DNA of 48,363 nucleotides, taken from MGBC114844 sp910585855 (lineage in GTDB: Bacteria; Bacillota; Clostridia; Lachnospirales; Lachnospiraceae). Of the stretch, positions 8,275 to 16,757 are shown in pieces. Location of the stretch: positions 1-48,363 of the forward strand of contig CBFFYP010000026.1 in NCBI GenBank assembly GCA_965646165.1, in the 5' to 3' direction. Under the pieces are notes generated by a model, which saw only the letters and a list, made by a program, of their open reading frames with translations, ran no database searches and was not told the origin of the DNA. The translations under genes and the position numbers were made by a program. Positions within the stretch are counted from its first letter, which is position 1, and each line of letters starts with the position of its first letter.

Positions 8275-9648
8275 TTATTCCATCATCAGCATAACAGTGA
8301 GGCAAAACGTTCCATCCTTCTGCGTAATATCAATATCTCCATAATATTTTTCGGCTGTCCGGCGGATATTTACAAGTCCATAGCCATGCAGTCCCTGTTC
8401 TTTTGAAGTCTGTATCAAACCAGTATCTGCTTCAATCTTGACCTGACCTGAAAAGCTGTTTTGCACCTCTATCATACAGGCATTATTCTTTCGATAGGAA
8501 CGAAGAGAGATATATATTTTCTTTCCATTTTGTGCGTCCGCATACTCTATTGCATTACTCAAAGCATTATTTAAAATTATGCTTATATCAAATGCTTCAA
8601 TACAAGAACCGACGGGATAATGAAAATCACAGTAAAAACAGATTCCCTTTTTCTCTGCCTCGTTTTTCTGCTCTGACAATACAACATCAGTAACCGGATT
8701 TCCGCTTCGAATAGAGCCTGCTGCATCTGCAAGGGATGCTTTCAGTCTGGCAGCATAGGCATCTGCTTCTTTTGTTCCCTTGCCTGCATAGAGTTTTTCA
8801 AGTGTAGCAATATGATTTGCCATATCATGTTTCAGCCCTTTTATACCGCCATAGAGTTCCTCCACATGAGCGATATGATGTTTCATATCCTTTATCTGCC
8901 CTGCCAAAAGTCTATCCTGCAGCCTCTCCTCCTGTTCCGCTTTGATACTTTGATATAATATAAGGGATACAGCCATACTAATCAAAAGCATAGCATAAAA
9001 AAAGAGAGAAACTAGATCTATTTTTGCGGAAAGTGTTCCTTCTTTTATAATATAAAATATTCGATAGTACTGCATAACAAAATATCCGCCAATTCCTATA
9101 AGTGGAAATACTGAGAGCATAAACAGTTCCTTTGTCATCAGCTCAGTATTTTTGCAGATATATTCTTTTGTAATAAACTGTGTTCCAATCAACAGTATAG
9201 AAAATTTCACAAGCAGATAAAAGATACACATCAAAATATATAGCGTTGTCCATAAAACTTTATTATTGTTTTGAGAAATAACAGATATTTTTTGAGCCAT
9301 ACTATAAGTATAATCATATAATATATCCGCCAGAGCAGAGGCAAGCTGTACTATAGATAAAAACAGCAATATAAGAAATACTTTCTGCCGATAATTTCTC
9401 CGATCAAAAATACACATCGCAATTAAAACTGCTGCCGCTCCAAGACAATACATCGCAGTCTTCCCTATTTTAGGCGGTATCAGTCCAAATAATAATACTG
9501 CAAAAAAATATACCAACCCTATATAAACAGCATCTCTATATTTTTTTATAAATGGTTTTAGAAACCAGATTACAGAATATATTGTCAGCAATATATCCAA
9601 TATAAAACAAACATATGGCATTACCTGCATAATTTTTGCATCTATCAT
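8275..9648 (-). CDS. AgrC-like GHKL sensor histidine kinase
   Basis: This 457-residue membrane kinase starts with six or seven hydrophobic segments over residues 8-235. A short coiled coil and a dimerisation helix follow, carrying the likely phospho-acceptor H274 in LKHDMANHI. A GHKL ATPase domain comes next, with an N box ILNNALSNAIEYA and a G box GLHGYGLVNI. This layout is typical of kinases that sense peptides or other membrane signals and pair with LytTR regulators. The matching regulator lies four bases upstream (9653-10369), so the two form an operon with the regulator first. No AgrB/AgrD-like pheromone gene is visible, so the signal is unknown. An F2 repeat pair follows the stop. Confidence 0.85.
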   Translation of the reverse strand: MIDAKIMQVMPYVCFILDILLTIYSVIWFLKPFIKKYRDAVYIGLVYFFAVLLFGLIPPKIGKTAMYCLGAAAVLIAMCIFDRRNYRQKVFLILLFLSIVQLASALADILYDYTYSMAQKISVISQNNNKVLWTTLYILMCIFYLLVKFSILLIGTQFITKEYICKNTELMTKELFMLSVFPLIGIGGYFVMQYYRIFYIIKEGTLSAKIDLVSLFFYAMLLISMAVSLILYQSIKAEQEERLQDRLLAGQIKDMKHHIAHVEELYGGIKGLKHDMANHIATLEKLYAGKGTKEADAYAARLKASLADAAGSIRSGNPVTDVVLSEQKNEAEKKGICFYCDFHYPVGSCIEAFDISIILNNALSNAIEYADAQNGKKIYISLRSYRKNNACMIEVQNSFSGQVKIEADTGLIQTSKEQGLHGYGLVNIRRTAEKYYGDIDITQKDGTFCLTVMLMME

Positions 9649-9652
9649 TCTT

Positions 9653-10369
9653 TTAATCCTCTCTGCGGTTATAACGCAAATATCTCTTTACAAATTCCCT
9701 GTAATTTTGCTTCGCTATAAGAGCCTTTCCTCTCTCCATAGTAATAAAAGCTGTATCATACTTTTTAATATAGCTAAAATTCACAAGAAATGCCCTATGT
9801 GTCCGATAAAAATTATCCCCTGTCTTTTCCTCTAAATCCTTTAATTTTCCATAATACTCAATATCACCATCCAACATATGCAAAATAACCTTGCGGTTAA
9901 ACACTTCCGCATAGACAATATCCTGAATCCGAACCGTTGTATGTTCTCCTCCTGCAGTAATAATTATATTTTGATTTTTCTTTTTTTCTTTTTCTCCCTT
10001 CAAAGCTATCCAATCTTTCTGATAACGAATTGCCTTTTTCAAAACCTCTTTTAGTTTCTCCTTTGTAAATGGCTTTATCAAATAATGAAGAGCATCTACA
10101 TCAAATGCCTCAAATACACTATCCTCTATCGCTGTCACAAAGATAATAGAACAATGGCTGTCTGCTTTTCTAAGCTGCCTTGCTGTTTCCATACCAGAAA
10201 TCCCCGGCATCTGTATATCCAAAAATAAGATATCCAAAAAATTCTTTTCTGCAAGTACTTCTTCTCCAGACGCATACTCTATAACTTGGCAGTCCAAAGC
10301 ACAATATTTTATTTCTTGGGCAATCATCTCTCTTACATTTTTCTGATCGTCACACACTCCAATACGCAT
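9653..10369 (-). CDS. LytTR-family response regulator
   Basis: This 238-residue transcription regulator has a receiver domain (1-120) with phospho-acceptor D51 in LFLDIQMPG and the conserved K of LIKPF. A LytTR DNA-binding domain follows (about 135-235), recognisable from FNRKVILHMLDG and FYRTHRAFLVNFSYI. It is the partner of the kinase encoded four bases downstream. Targets cannot be read from the window, since the pair stands alone without transporter or peptide genes. No convincing LytTR direct repeats are seen upstream of its start. Confidence 0.88.
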   Translation of the reverse strand: MRIGVCDDQKNVREMIAQEIKYCALDCQVIEYASGEEVLAEKNFLDILFLDIQMPGISGMETARQLRKADSHCSIIFVTAIEDSVFEAFDVDALHYLIKPFTKEKLKEVLKKAIRYQKDWIALKGEKEKKKNQNIIITAGGEHTTVRIQDIVYAEVFNRKVILHMLDGDIEYYGKLKDLEEKTGDNFYRTHRAFLVNFSYIKKYDTAFITMERGKALIAKQNYREFVKRYLRYNRRED

Positions 10370-10473
10370 ATCTTCACTTCCTTACAAAAAACATTTTATT
10401 ATTATATCGGCAGCATCACAAATAAAAAAACTGATATGTTACAAACGAACCTTTTTATGTTGTAAATTGGGGG

Positions 10474-10519
10474 GGACGCTGAAATTGGAAGGAAGGTCTA
10501 TTCCGGGTCTGCTCTCGAT
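10474..10519 (+). repeat. F2 left-arm fragment
   Basis: It begins GGACGCTGAAATTGGAAGGA and continues AGGTCTATTCCGGGTCTGCT, matching the outer arm of F2. It then stops abruptly 18 bp from the end of the recombinase remnant. The other two thirds of the element are missing, so this marks a deletion or rearrangement junction. Confidence 0.7.
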
Positions 10520-10537
10520 TTGTATTAAATAAGTAAG

Positions 10538-10702
10538 TTACATTTCAATATAGATATCATATAAAACAAATTCGTCTTTGTTTTTCAAGTAATCTATAAT
10601 CAGTTTTCTCTGGTTTCCAATGCTGTCACTTTCTGTTTTATCACCGTCTTCTTTGGATAATCTAATATATCCAGCTACTTTAAAAAGCATACATTTCTTC
10701 AT
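10538..10702 (-). pseudogene. Serine recombinase N-terminal remnant
   Basis: The minus strand encodes 54 residues that read as the start of a large serine recombinase. The segment VAGYIRLSKEDGD holds the R-L-S active-site serine context, and SDSIGNQRKLIIDYL is followed by LYDIYIE. Family members usually exceed 450 residues and continue with DDGYSGTNF, which is absent. The frame stops six codons after the expected join, next to an F2 half repeat. It is a decayed piece of an integrative element. An AGGGGGAAGAG ribosome site lies upstream, so the start is original. Confidence 0.8.
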
Positions 10703-10744
10703 AATTACGGCTCTTCCCCCTTTTACTATTTCCTTTTTTATCTT

Positions 10745-10885
10745 TTATAAAGAATCTGTTTCTTTTTCTAATTGTTTTTTTATATGTTGCTGAATAATAC
10801 GATTTACAAGTTCTATAGTAGTTATTTCCGATAAAAACTCTCTTTCAATCGTGTAATATATTGTTTCTTGCTCTTTGTCTTTCAA
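10745..10885 (-). CDS. Small protein upstream of the recombinase remnant
   Basis: This 46-residue frame starts with TTG, preceded by AGGAAGG at a normal distance. It is charged and helical, with YYTIEREFLSEITT followed by IELVNRIIQQHIKKQ and an acidic end. It ends 42 bases before the recombinase start and lies on the same strand, so it was probably part of the same mobile element. Small helical proteins of this kind often precede recombinases in clostridial elements; I do not recognise a named family. It may be only a surviving piece of a dead element. Confidence 0.5.
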   Translation of the reverse strand: MKDKEQETIYYTIEREFLSEITTIELVNRIIQQHIKKQLEKETDSL

Positions 10886-11059
10886 TCAATATATCCTTCC
10901 TATACAATATCTAAAAATTAATTTAGGCTGTTTATCCTAACATATGAAATATAGTTTATCCAATATGCCAAATTACTCCAGACGAAATAAGCAGCTTATC
11001 TATCTAATCTGATTATTCTGTAAAAAATAAAATTTATATTTTGCCGCAAGTTACTGCCA

Positions 11060-11641
11060 CCATGGGGAAACGAAGATACACAACGAATTCTTGAAATCTT
11101 AAAGGAGCAAAATGTCCATGTTACTTTCTTTATGACGGGAGGCTGGGTAAACAGTTATCCAGAAGATGTAAAAGCTATCGCCGCTGCCGGGCATGATCTA
11201 GGAAACCACAGCCAAAATCATAAGGAAATGAGTAAACTAAACACTTCAGAAATCAATGAAGAACTGATGAGCGTACATAATAAAGTGAAAGAACTAACTG
11301 GTATAGAAATGACCCTATTTCGTCCGCCTTACGGCGACTATGACAACGATTTAATCAAAGCCGCTACTGCCCTAGACTACTATACCATACAGTGGTCTGT
11401 AGACAGTTTAGACTGGAAAGACTATGGGGTAGACAGTATTATTAAAACAGTAGTCAACCATAAAAATCTAGATTCTGGTGCTATCATCTTAATGCATAAC
11501 GGCGCTACCTATACCGCAGATGCACTAGAAAGTGTTATCACCGGACTAAAGAATCAAGGATATGAAATTGTTCCGATTTCTCAGTTAATCCATACAGGAG
11601 AATTTCATATGGATCATACAGGAAAACAGTTTGCCGACTAA
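11060..11641 (+). pseudogene. Polysaccharide deacetylase, N-terminally truncated
   Basis: The frame is NodB-family from about PWGNEDTQRILEILK onward. It contains the metal-binding GNHSQNH (the H-x3-H motif), RPPYGDY, the QWSVDSLDW segment and a C-terminal LMHN motif. The family removes acetyl groups from peptidoglycan or other glycans outside the cell. The signal peptide or membrane anchor and the first motif, which supplies the metal-binding aspartate (TFDDG or FDAAW), are missing. The open frame upstream reads unrelated AT-rich sequence back to a stop at 11021. The first internal ATG is at 11132, far into the domain. The gene lies just beyond the recombinase fragment, suggesting that one deletion event removed its 5' end. 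Confidence 0.75.
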
Positions 11642-11713
11642 ACCCTACTTATATTTTTATTATAAATACTTTCAACAAATTTCTGCCATCACTCTGTTTT
11701 TTACTGAAAATAC

Positions 11714-11875
11714 ACAACCAAACTCCGAAGGAAAGTCTGCAAAGGGTCATCATTTCCCGTCGGCACTTAGGTGCTGTCCTGCTGTCTTTTAGCACCTTAT
11801 ATGTCCGCTATAAAAAGTAGGAAATGCTAAGCGAAAGCGAACCCGGTGCAGACTTTCCTTCGGAGTTTGGCGTCC
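11714..11875 (+). repeat. F2 foldback element, longer variant
   Basis: This complete element is about 162 bp long. It runs from ACAACC to GGCGTCC with arms AAACTCCGAAGGAAAGTCTG and CAGACTTTCCTTCGGAGTTT, perfectly complementary. The centre has CATCATTTCCCGTCGGCACT, the tip GGTGCT/AGCACC, and the variant TATAAAAAGTAGGAAATG. It lies between two convergent genes. Confidence 0.88.
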
Positions 11876-11913
11876 CCTCCAAAAAGCTAAACTCCTATTA
11901 CAAAAACTCTTTA

Positions 11914-12573
11914 TTATTTTAAAGTAAAATAATTCCGCTGAAAATCTAATTTTCCCTCTTTTCGCATCTTTGACAATTCATTCGACATTGCACTGCGATC
12001 CACCGATAAAAAGTCTGCCAACTGCTGCCGATTAAAAGGAACTCGAAAAAAAGAACTTCCTGACTTTACTGACTGTTCTGACAGATAAGACAACAGCTTC
12101 CCCCTTGTGGTACGCTGTGACATATGCTCTAACTTCTGCGTCAGTATTCTGTTTTTTGATGCAATCGCAATAAAAAGATTTTGAATCAACTGTGTATGAA
12201 AACCACAGTTTGAAGGACAAACCATAAAAATACGCTGCAAATTAATCAACAGCACTTCACAAGGTGTCACTGCAAGTACATTATTGACCATAGGCTCACT
12301 CTGAGGCACAGCATAAGCTTCTCCAAAGAGCTCTCCCGGTGAAATTTCATTTAAAATACTAAGATTTCCCCAATAATCTTCTTTCTGAATATAAGCACAT
12401 CCCTCTAACAATAATGCCGCTTCTGCAATATGCTCCCCCACTCGAAAAATATACTCTCCCTTTTGAAAAGAACGTTTCTCTGCCGACAAACAATCTAAAA
12501 CCGATTCAATCTCTTCTTCACTAATTCCAGAAAATAATTTTGAATTTTTTATAATTGGTAAATATTTTTTCAT
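11914..12573 (-). CDS. Crp/Fnr-family transcription regulator
   Basis: The protein has 219 residues: an N-terminal cyclic-nucleotide-binding-like beta barrel (about 15-130, with FQKGEYIFRVGE), a long dimerisation helix, and a C-terminal helix-turn-helix near 175-205 (NRQQLADFLSVDRSAMSNEL). It lacks the N-terminal cysteine cluster of true FNR, so the ligand is unknown. It is transcribed divergently from the ferredoxin-like gene at 12732. That arrangement is common for regulators of nitrosative-stress or electron-transfer genes in clostridia. A perfect GTTGTA-AA-TACAAC palindrome lies 16 bp upstream of its start and may be its own operator. Confidence 0.87.
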   Translation of the reverse strand: MKKYLPIIKNSKLFSGISEEEIESVLDCLSAEKRSFQKGEYIFRVGEHIAEAALLLEGCAYIQKEDYWGNLSILNEISPGELFGEAYAVPQSEPMVNNVLAVTPCEVLLINLQRIFMVCPSNCGFHTQLIQNLFIAIASKNRILTQKLEHMSQRTTRGKLLSYLSEQSVKSGSSFFRVPFNRQQLADFLSVDRSAMSNELSKMRKEGKLDFQRNYFTLK

Positions 12574-12588
12574 CCATTTCTCACTTTC

Positions 12589-12602
12589 GTTGTAAATACA
12601 AC
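12589..12602. promoter_or_regulatory. Palindromic operator candidate
   Basis: GTTGTAAATACAAC is a perfect 6-2-6 inverted repeat in the divergent region between the Crp/Fnr regulator and the ferredoxin-like gene. Crp/Fnr proteins bind dyads of about this size. Its position next to the regulator start suggests autoregulation. This is inference. Confidence 0.5.
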
Positions 12603-12731
12603 AGATATTTTATTTTTATTGTATTATACTGTCAACATAACGTCAAGACAAATACACCACCATTAAAAAATTTTAACAGCAAAATAAATTTACAATAAAC
12701 CCATCTATAAAAAACCTTTAGGAGGAAAAAA

Positions 12732-13430
12732 ATGATTCGAAAAATTATACAAATTGAAGAAGACAAATGCAATGGATGCGGAGCTTGTGCAAATGCATGT
12801 CATGAAGGTGCTATCGGTATGGTAAATGGAAAAGCAAAACTGCTTCGTGATGATTACTGCGATGGATTAGGAGATTGCCTTCCTGCCTGCCCTACAAAAG
12901 CAATTCATTTTATCGAACGAGAAGCCGACGCTTATAATGAAGCAGCAGTAAAAGCTGCCAAACAACAAAAAGCCAACTCAAACTTCAACGGATGTCCCGG
13001 CAGTGCAGCAAAAGAAATCCGCCCAAGTTCCACTCCTTCTTCTGCATACAACACAGAAAGAAACAGCCAGCTTACCCAATGGCCTGTACAAATAAAACTT
13101 GCTCCTATCAATGCCCCTTACTTCCAAAATGCAAACCTATTAATTGCCGCTGACTGCACAGCCTATGCATACGGAGATTTTCACAATAAGTTTATCCGCA
13201 ACCATATTACACTAATCGGATGCCCAAAACTTGACAGTATTGATTATGCAGAAAAACTAACCGATATTATTCGCAATAACTCCATAAAAAGTGTTACGAT
13301 TGTGCGTATGGAAGTACCTTGCTGCGGCGGACTAGAACAAGCCGTAAAAGCCGCTCTGCAAGCCAGCCAAAAATTTATTCCATGGCAAGTTGTAATCATT
13401 TCAACAAACGGCACAATTATAAGTGACTGA
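12732..13430 (+). CDS. 4Fe-4S dicluster ferredoxin-like protein
   Basis: The protein has 232 residues. The N-terminus carries a full CxxCxxCxxxC cluster (CNGCGACANAC) and a second, variant cluster (CDGLGDCLPACP). A linker follows, with a further cysteine in NGCPGS. The C-terminal domain has CTAYAYGDFH, GCPKLD and VPCCGG, so more metal or redox centres are possible. Proteins of this type act as electron carriers and often sit beside hydroxylamine reductase (Hcp) and a Crp/Fnr regulator. Here the regulator is present and divergent, but no hcp follows: an F1 repeat starts about 90 bp after the stop. The AGGAGG site is well placed. The exact partner enzyme is unknown. Confidence 0.82.
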   Translation: MIRKIIQIEEDKCNGCGACANACHEGAIGMVNGKAKLLRDDYCDGLGDCLPACPTKAIHFIEREADAYNEAAVKAAKQQKANSNFNGCPGSAAKEIRPSSTPSSAYNTERNSQLTQWPVQIKLAPINAPYFQNANLLIAADCTAYAYGDFHNKFIRNHITLIGCPKLDSIDYAEKLTDIIRNNSIKSVTIVRMEVPCCGGLEQAVKAALQASQKFIPWQVVIISTNGTIISD

Positions 13431-13461
13431 TATTTCGTATAGTAAAATTTTAACCTAACCC

Positions 13462-13512
13462 GGACGCTGAAATGGGAAGATCACTGATGCCTGCTCTTTC
13501 TTTTCAACAGCC
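13462..13512 (+). repeat. Short solo foldback (F2-like)
   Basis: It runs from GGACGCTGAAA to TTTCAACAGCC, with the ends mutually complementary over about 10 bp and almost nothing between. It appears to be an extreme internal deletion. The F1 copy at 13518 begins five bases later. Confidence 0.55.
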
Positions 13513-13517
13513 AAAAA

Positions 13518-13850
13518 ACAGCCAGATTGGAAAAGCAGTGGGCAGACTGCAGTGACTTCGGAAAAAAGTTAGCAGTTCTTAGGCTTCTGCTAAAAAACCT
13601 AGAATTTTTTGCACATACTGCTTCCATGCAGTGTGTGCAAAAAAAGGGGCGTGTTTAGCCCGTATTCAAAAAAAGAGAATCCCTTATGGCTGATAACATC
13701 TTTCCTTACATCACAAAAGTCCCGCCCTCCATACGGGCGAATTGCACCCCGGTTCGTCCGGCTGGATGCATTATCGGCAGAAGCCTTAGAACTGCTTGCT
13801 TTTTGGAAACCGGAACAGCAGAATACCCACTGCTTTCCAATCTGGCGTCC
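13518..13850 (+). repeat. F1 foldback element, complete, 333 bp
   Basis: It runs from ACAGCCA to TCTGGCGTCC. The arms are GATTGGAAAAGCAGTGGGCA and TACCCACTGCTTTCCAATC, differing by one mismatch and one indel. The core hairpin is GCACATACTGC/GCAGTGTGTGC, then GGGGCGTGTTTAGCCC. The GGGCGAATTGCACCCC stem carries one change. It ends six bases before the stop of the GNAT gene. The overlapping small frames are repeat shadows. Confidence 0.88.
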
Positions 13851-13855
13851 CCCTC

Positions 13856-14626
13856 CTACTTTTCGTTCATCTGCTCCACAAATTCTGCAGATTTTGCCGT
13901 TATCTCCACCCAAGCAGGACGAAACCCACACCGTATCGCATTGCGTACCGATCTTATATTTGACCATGCAGCACAATAAAAAGGAACTTTCCCTCTCTCC
14001 AAAATTTCTAATGCCAATCTGCTAGTAAGAGCTGATGCAATTCCCTTCCTCCGATATTCTGGCAATACATCCACTCCAATCTGCCACATCCCATCACAGT
14101 CTGCCGAGCATCCTGCCAGACCGACCAACTGTCCTTTTTCATAAGCCCCCACTCCCAAACAGTCTAACTGTTTTCTCTTTTCACAAAGAGCATTGCTCCA
14201 GTTTTCTGTATACAGATCCTGAAATGCATCTTGCCCTAACACTCTCAATTCATACTGACATATTTGTTCTTTTAATAAATAAAGATCTGGCAGAAAATAC
14301 TCTGCCATAAAACAGATCCTCTGCCCATCCTTTTGCAGGGCATCATTTAATTTATGCAGATTTGGTGTTTCAAAACAATGCTCTACTGGATAATTTCCAA
14401 TATAATCCTCCACTCTATCTTTCCATTTCTCCTGTACAGATGCCACAATATTATTTCCATAAGACACAAGATGACAGATAAATGGAAGTTCTAAATATTT
14501 TCTGGCATCTGGATGTATCTTTGAAAGAACTACTTTATTTTTTTCACTCATAAAGTCATCTGCACTACAGTTTAAATCAATCGCAGACTGTTTCATAGCG
14601 ATATATAAAATATCTTTATTTGTCAT
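13856..14626 (-). CDS. GNAT-family N-acetyltransferase
   Basis: This 256-residue protein has a typical GNAT fold in its C-terminal half. GVGAYEKGQLVGLAGCSA is followed by the acetyl-CoA-binding stretch VLPEYRRKGIASAL and by AWSNIRSVRNAIRCGFRPAW. The N-terminal 130 residues form a lineage-specific extension. The substrate cannot be told. The gene follows the GH35 gene on the same strand with six bases between stop and start, so they are probably co-transcribed. The stop codon lies at the edge of an F1 repeat. Confidence 0.82.
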   Translation of the reverse strand: MTNKDILYIAMKQSAIDLNCSADDFMSEKNKVVLSKIHPDARKYLELPFICHLVSYGNNIVASVQEKWKDRVEDYIGNYPVEHCFETPNLHKLNDALQKDGQRICFMAEYFLPDLYLLKEQICQYELRVLGQDAFQDLYTENWSNALCEKRKQLDCLGVGAYEKGQLVGLAGCSADCDGMWQIGVDVLPEYRRKGIASALTSRLALEILERGKVPFYCAAWSNIRSVRNAIRCGFRPAWVEITAKSAEFVEQMNEK

Positions 14627-14632
14627 ACTTTC

Positions 14633-16708
14633 CTATCCTTCTATCTCTGTTTGAAACTCTTCTTCTATCTTTACCTCTGTAAGCAGACAAGCCTGTCCCT
14701 TCTGCATCTTCGGCAGTGTTTCTAAAAAGCGTTTTTCTGTTTCTTTTAAGGCAGTCACCTCTATCTGCACTTTTTTAGGAAATCCATAACGCCGAAGTCC
14801 AATCTCCCAGTTATCCCCCTGATAAAAATGATCATCCTCTAATTCCTTTTCAATAAAAAGTTTTGCACTATCTCCCTGATAATTCAATATTAAATAGGCA
14901 TCTTTACTTTCTTTTGCAGTTTCTTCCCGACAAATTTCAATTTCGTATAAAATCGTATTCTGTGTTCTTTTTTTCTCTGTTACTAAGGTTTCTAATTTTG
15001 CCCTTTTTATTCTTTTTTGATATACTGCAAACCCATTTTGGTTCTCTAATCGAACAAACCCTTCTGGGATATTGTCCAGTGCCGGATATACTCGAAACTC
15101 TGGGTCTTTTCGTCCAAAAAGACAGATTCGATCGGTTTCATCCACTACAGCACTTTCACTTAGAAATAAATATTCTTTGTTTCGAACAATTTTATAGGCA
15201 TTTTTTGCTTCTTTGCGGCTTAATGTCAAAATCTTTGCGTTTCCCAATTCTCCCTCCAACCGATAGGCGGGTTCTTTGTCTGTATAAAAGATATAGACCG
15301 TTTCTTCTAAATTTTTTAACCTGCAAAGGGGAGTTGCCAAAGCGGATTTTAGTATGCCGTTTCCAATCTTCATGTTAAATGGATAAAAGAAAAAATCCTG
15401 ATTTTTAATTGTAATCGCCGGAAAAACTATGGTTTCCTTTTGAAGCGGCACACGAATCTTATAATCCCTGTGTTCTGCCATCGTATATCTTCTTTGATAA
15501 TTATTAATAAATACATAACCCTGTGTTCCGTCATGCCGGAAAGCAATTCGTATATCTGACAGATTCGCTGGTGTCTGCGGATTTTCATCTGGAAAAACAG
15601 GTTTCATCTGACATAGTTCACTGCCAAAATCCCGAAGAAAAAAAGCCAAAAGCTTAATTTCTTTATAGGTTTCCGATATCTGCCCGTATGCCCGAATCGG
15701 TGCACGAAAATCATAATTCATCACAGGCAAATCATTAGGAGAGCCTGTTTCTTTGCTCTCCTGAAGAGTTGTTAATTTCCCTTTTGGATTGATTCCGCCA
15801 TGATACATATAATATCCTAGCAGATTTACACCGCTTCCCAATTTTGCCAGTGACATTGCACCGATATCTTTTGCATGGGCTACGGGTCTTCTATGATGGG
15901 TAACCTGAAGCCCACCTCCTAATTCTGCCGTAAGATATGGAAATTTTTCCAAATCAAATGTAATTCCATGCCCATATTCGAAATCACTTCCGATACTGTG
16001 ATCGTTTCTCTCTTTCGTAAAAATATAATTTCCGTTCGGCGGAAGTTCTTCTAAACTCTTGTCCCACGGTGCATCACAATAACCACCCATTACCGGAATC
16101 ATTCCCCCTGTTACAGCCCCGCCCCAGCCAGTTGCCGTATAAAGCGGTACATCAAATCCTGCTCTCTTTGCCAATCCCAAAAGTGTTCGCATATGCTGCT
16201 CGCCTTCTTCTCCAGAAAGTCCGCCTACATGCCCATACTCATTTTCAATCTGTATCCCGATAATCGGTCCGCCCTCTTTTAATAAATAACCCTCTGCCTG
16301 CTGATAAATACAAGTATAAAATCTTTTTACCTCTGCTAAATAGTGCGGATTATTACATCGAAGAGGATAAGGCTTTTTTAACAGCCAGTCAGGAAATCCG
16401 CCGTTTCTTACCTCCCCATGTACCCAAGGTCCGATACGAAGAATTACCTCTGTATTACATTCCTTACAGACCTGCAAAAATCCCCGCAAATCCCGATTTC
16501 CGCTAAAATCATACTCTCCTTCTATTTCCTCATGATGAATCCAGATCACATAGGTAGAAACAATCTCTACACCACCTGCTTTCATCTTATCAATACTTTC
16601 TTTCCAATATTCCTTTGCACAGCGGGAATAATGTATCTCCCCCATTACAGGAAACCAAGCTTTTTTATTTTTTGTTAAATATTGGCTGTTATAGCTATAT
16701 TCTGTCAC
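14633..16708 (-). CDS. GH35 beta-galactosidase-family glycoside hydrolase
   Basis: The protein has 691 residues with no signal peptide, so it is intracellular. The N-terminal TIM barrel has GEIHYSR near residue 23 and IGPWVHGEVRNGGFPDWL near 92-109. The acid/base glutamate lies in IENEYG (E157) and the probable nucleophile is E262 in YLTAELGGG. Beta-rich accessory domains follow. GH35 enzymes release terminal beta-galactose. The neighbour upstream is a rhamnogalacturonan-lyase-family gene, which suggests action on galactan side chains of pectin or on oligosaccharides taken into the cell. The transporter and regulator usually found in such loci are absent from the window. Confidence 0.88.
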   Translation of the reverse strand: MTEYSYNSQYLTKNKKAWFPVMGEIHYSRCAKEYWKESIDKMKAGGVEIVSTYVIWIHHEEIEGEYDFSGNRDLRGFLQVCKECNTEVILRIGPWVHGEVRNGGFPDWLLKKPYPLRCNNPHYLAEVKRFYTCIYQQAEGYLLKEGGPIIGIQIENEYGHVGGLSGEEGEQHMRTLLGLAKRAGFDVPLYTATGWGGAVTGGMIPVMGGYCDAPWDKSLEELPPNGNYIFTKERNDHSIGSDFEYGHGITFDLEKFPYLTAELGGGLQVTHHRRPVAHAKDIGAMSLAKLGSGVNLLGYYMYHGGINPKGKLTTLQESKETGSPNDLPVMNYDFRAPIRAYGQISETYKEIKLLAFFLRDFGSELCQMKPVFPDENPQTPANLSDIRIAFRHDGTQGYVFINNYQRRYTMAEHRDYKIRVPLQKETIVFPAITIKNQDFFFYPFNMKIGNGILKSALATPLCRLKNLEETVYIFYTDKEPAYRLEGELGNAKILTLSRKEAKNAYKIVRNKEYLFLSESAVVDETDRICLFGRKDPEFRVYPALDNIPEGFVRLENQNGFAVYQKRIKRAKLETLVTEKKRTQNTILYEIEICREETAKESKDAYLILNYQGDSAKLFIEKELEDDHFYQGDNWEIGLRRYGFPKKVQIEVTALKETEKRFLETLPKMQKGQACLLTEVKIEEEFQTEIEG

Positions 16709-16757
16709 ACCACTTTCCTCCGTCCCTATTTAAAAACCTGCTTTTAAAAAATAATTT

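Noticed and set aside
8275..10369. Full agr quorum-sensing locus
   Set aside because: Kinase and regulator fit, but no AgrB protease or AgrD peptide frame is found nearby.
14863..15378. Long open frame opposite the GH35 gene
   Set aside because: It is antisense to a well-supported enzyme with conserved motifs and has no recognisable protein features.
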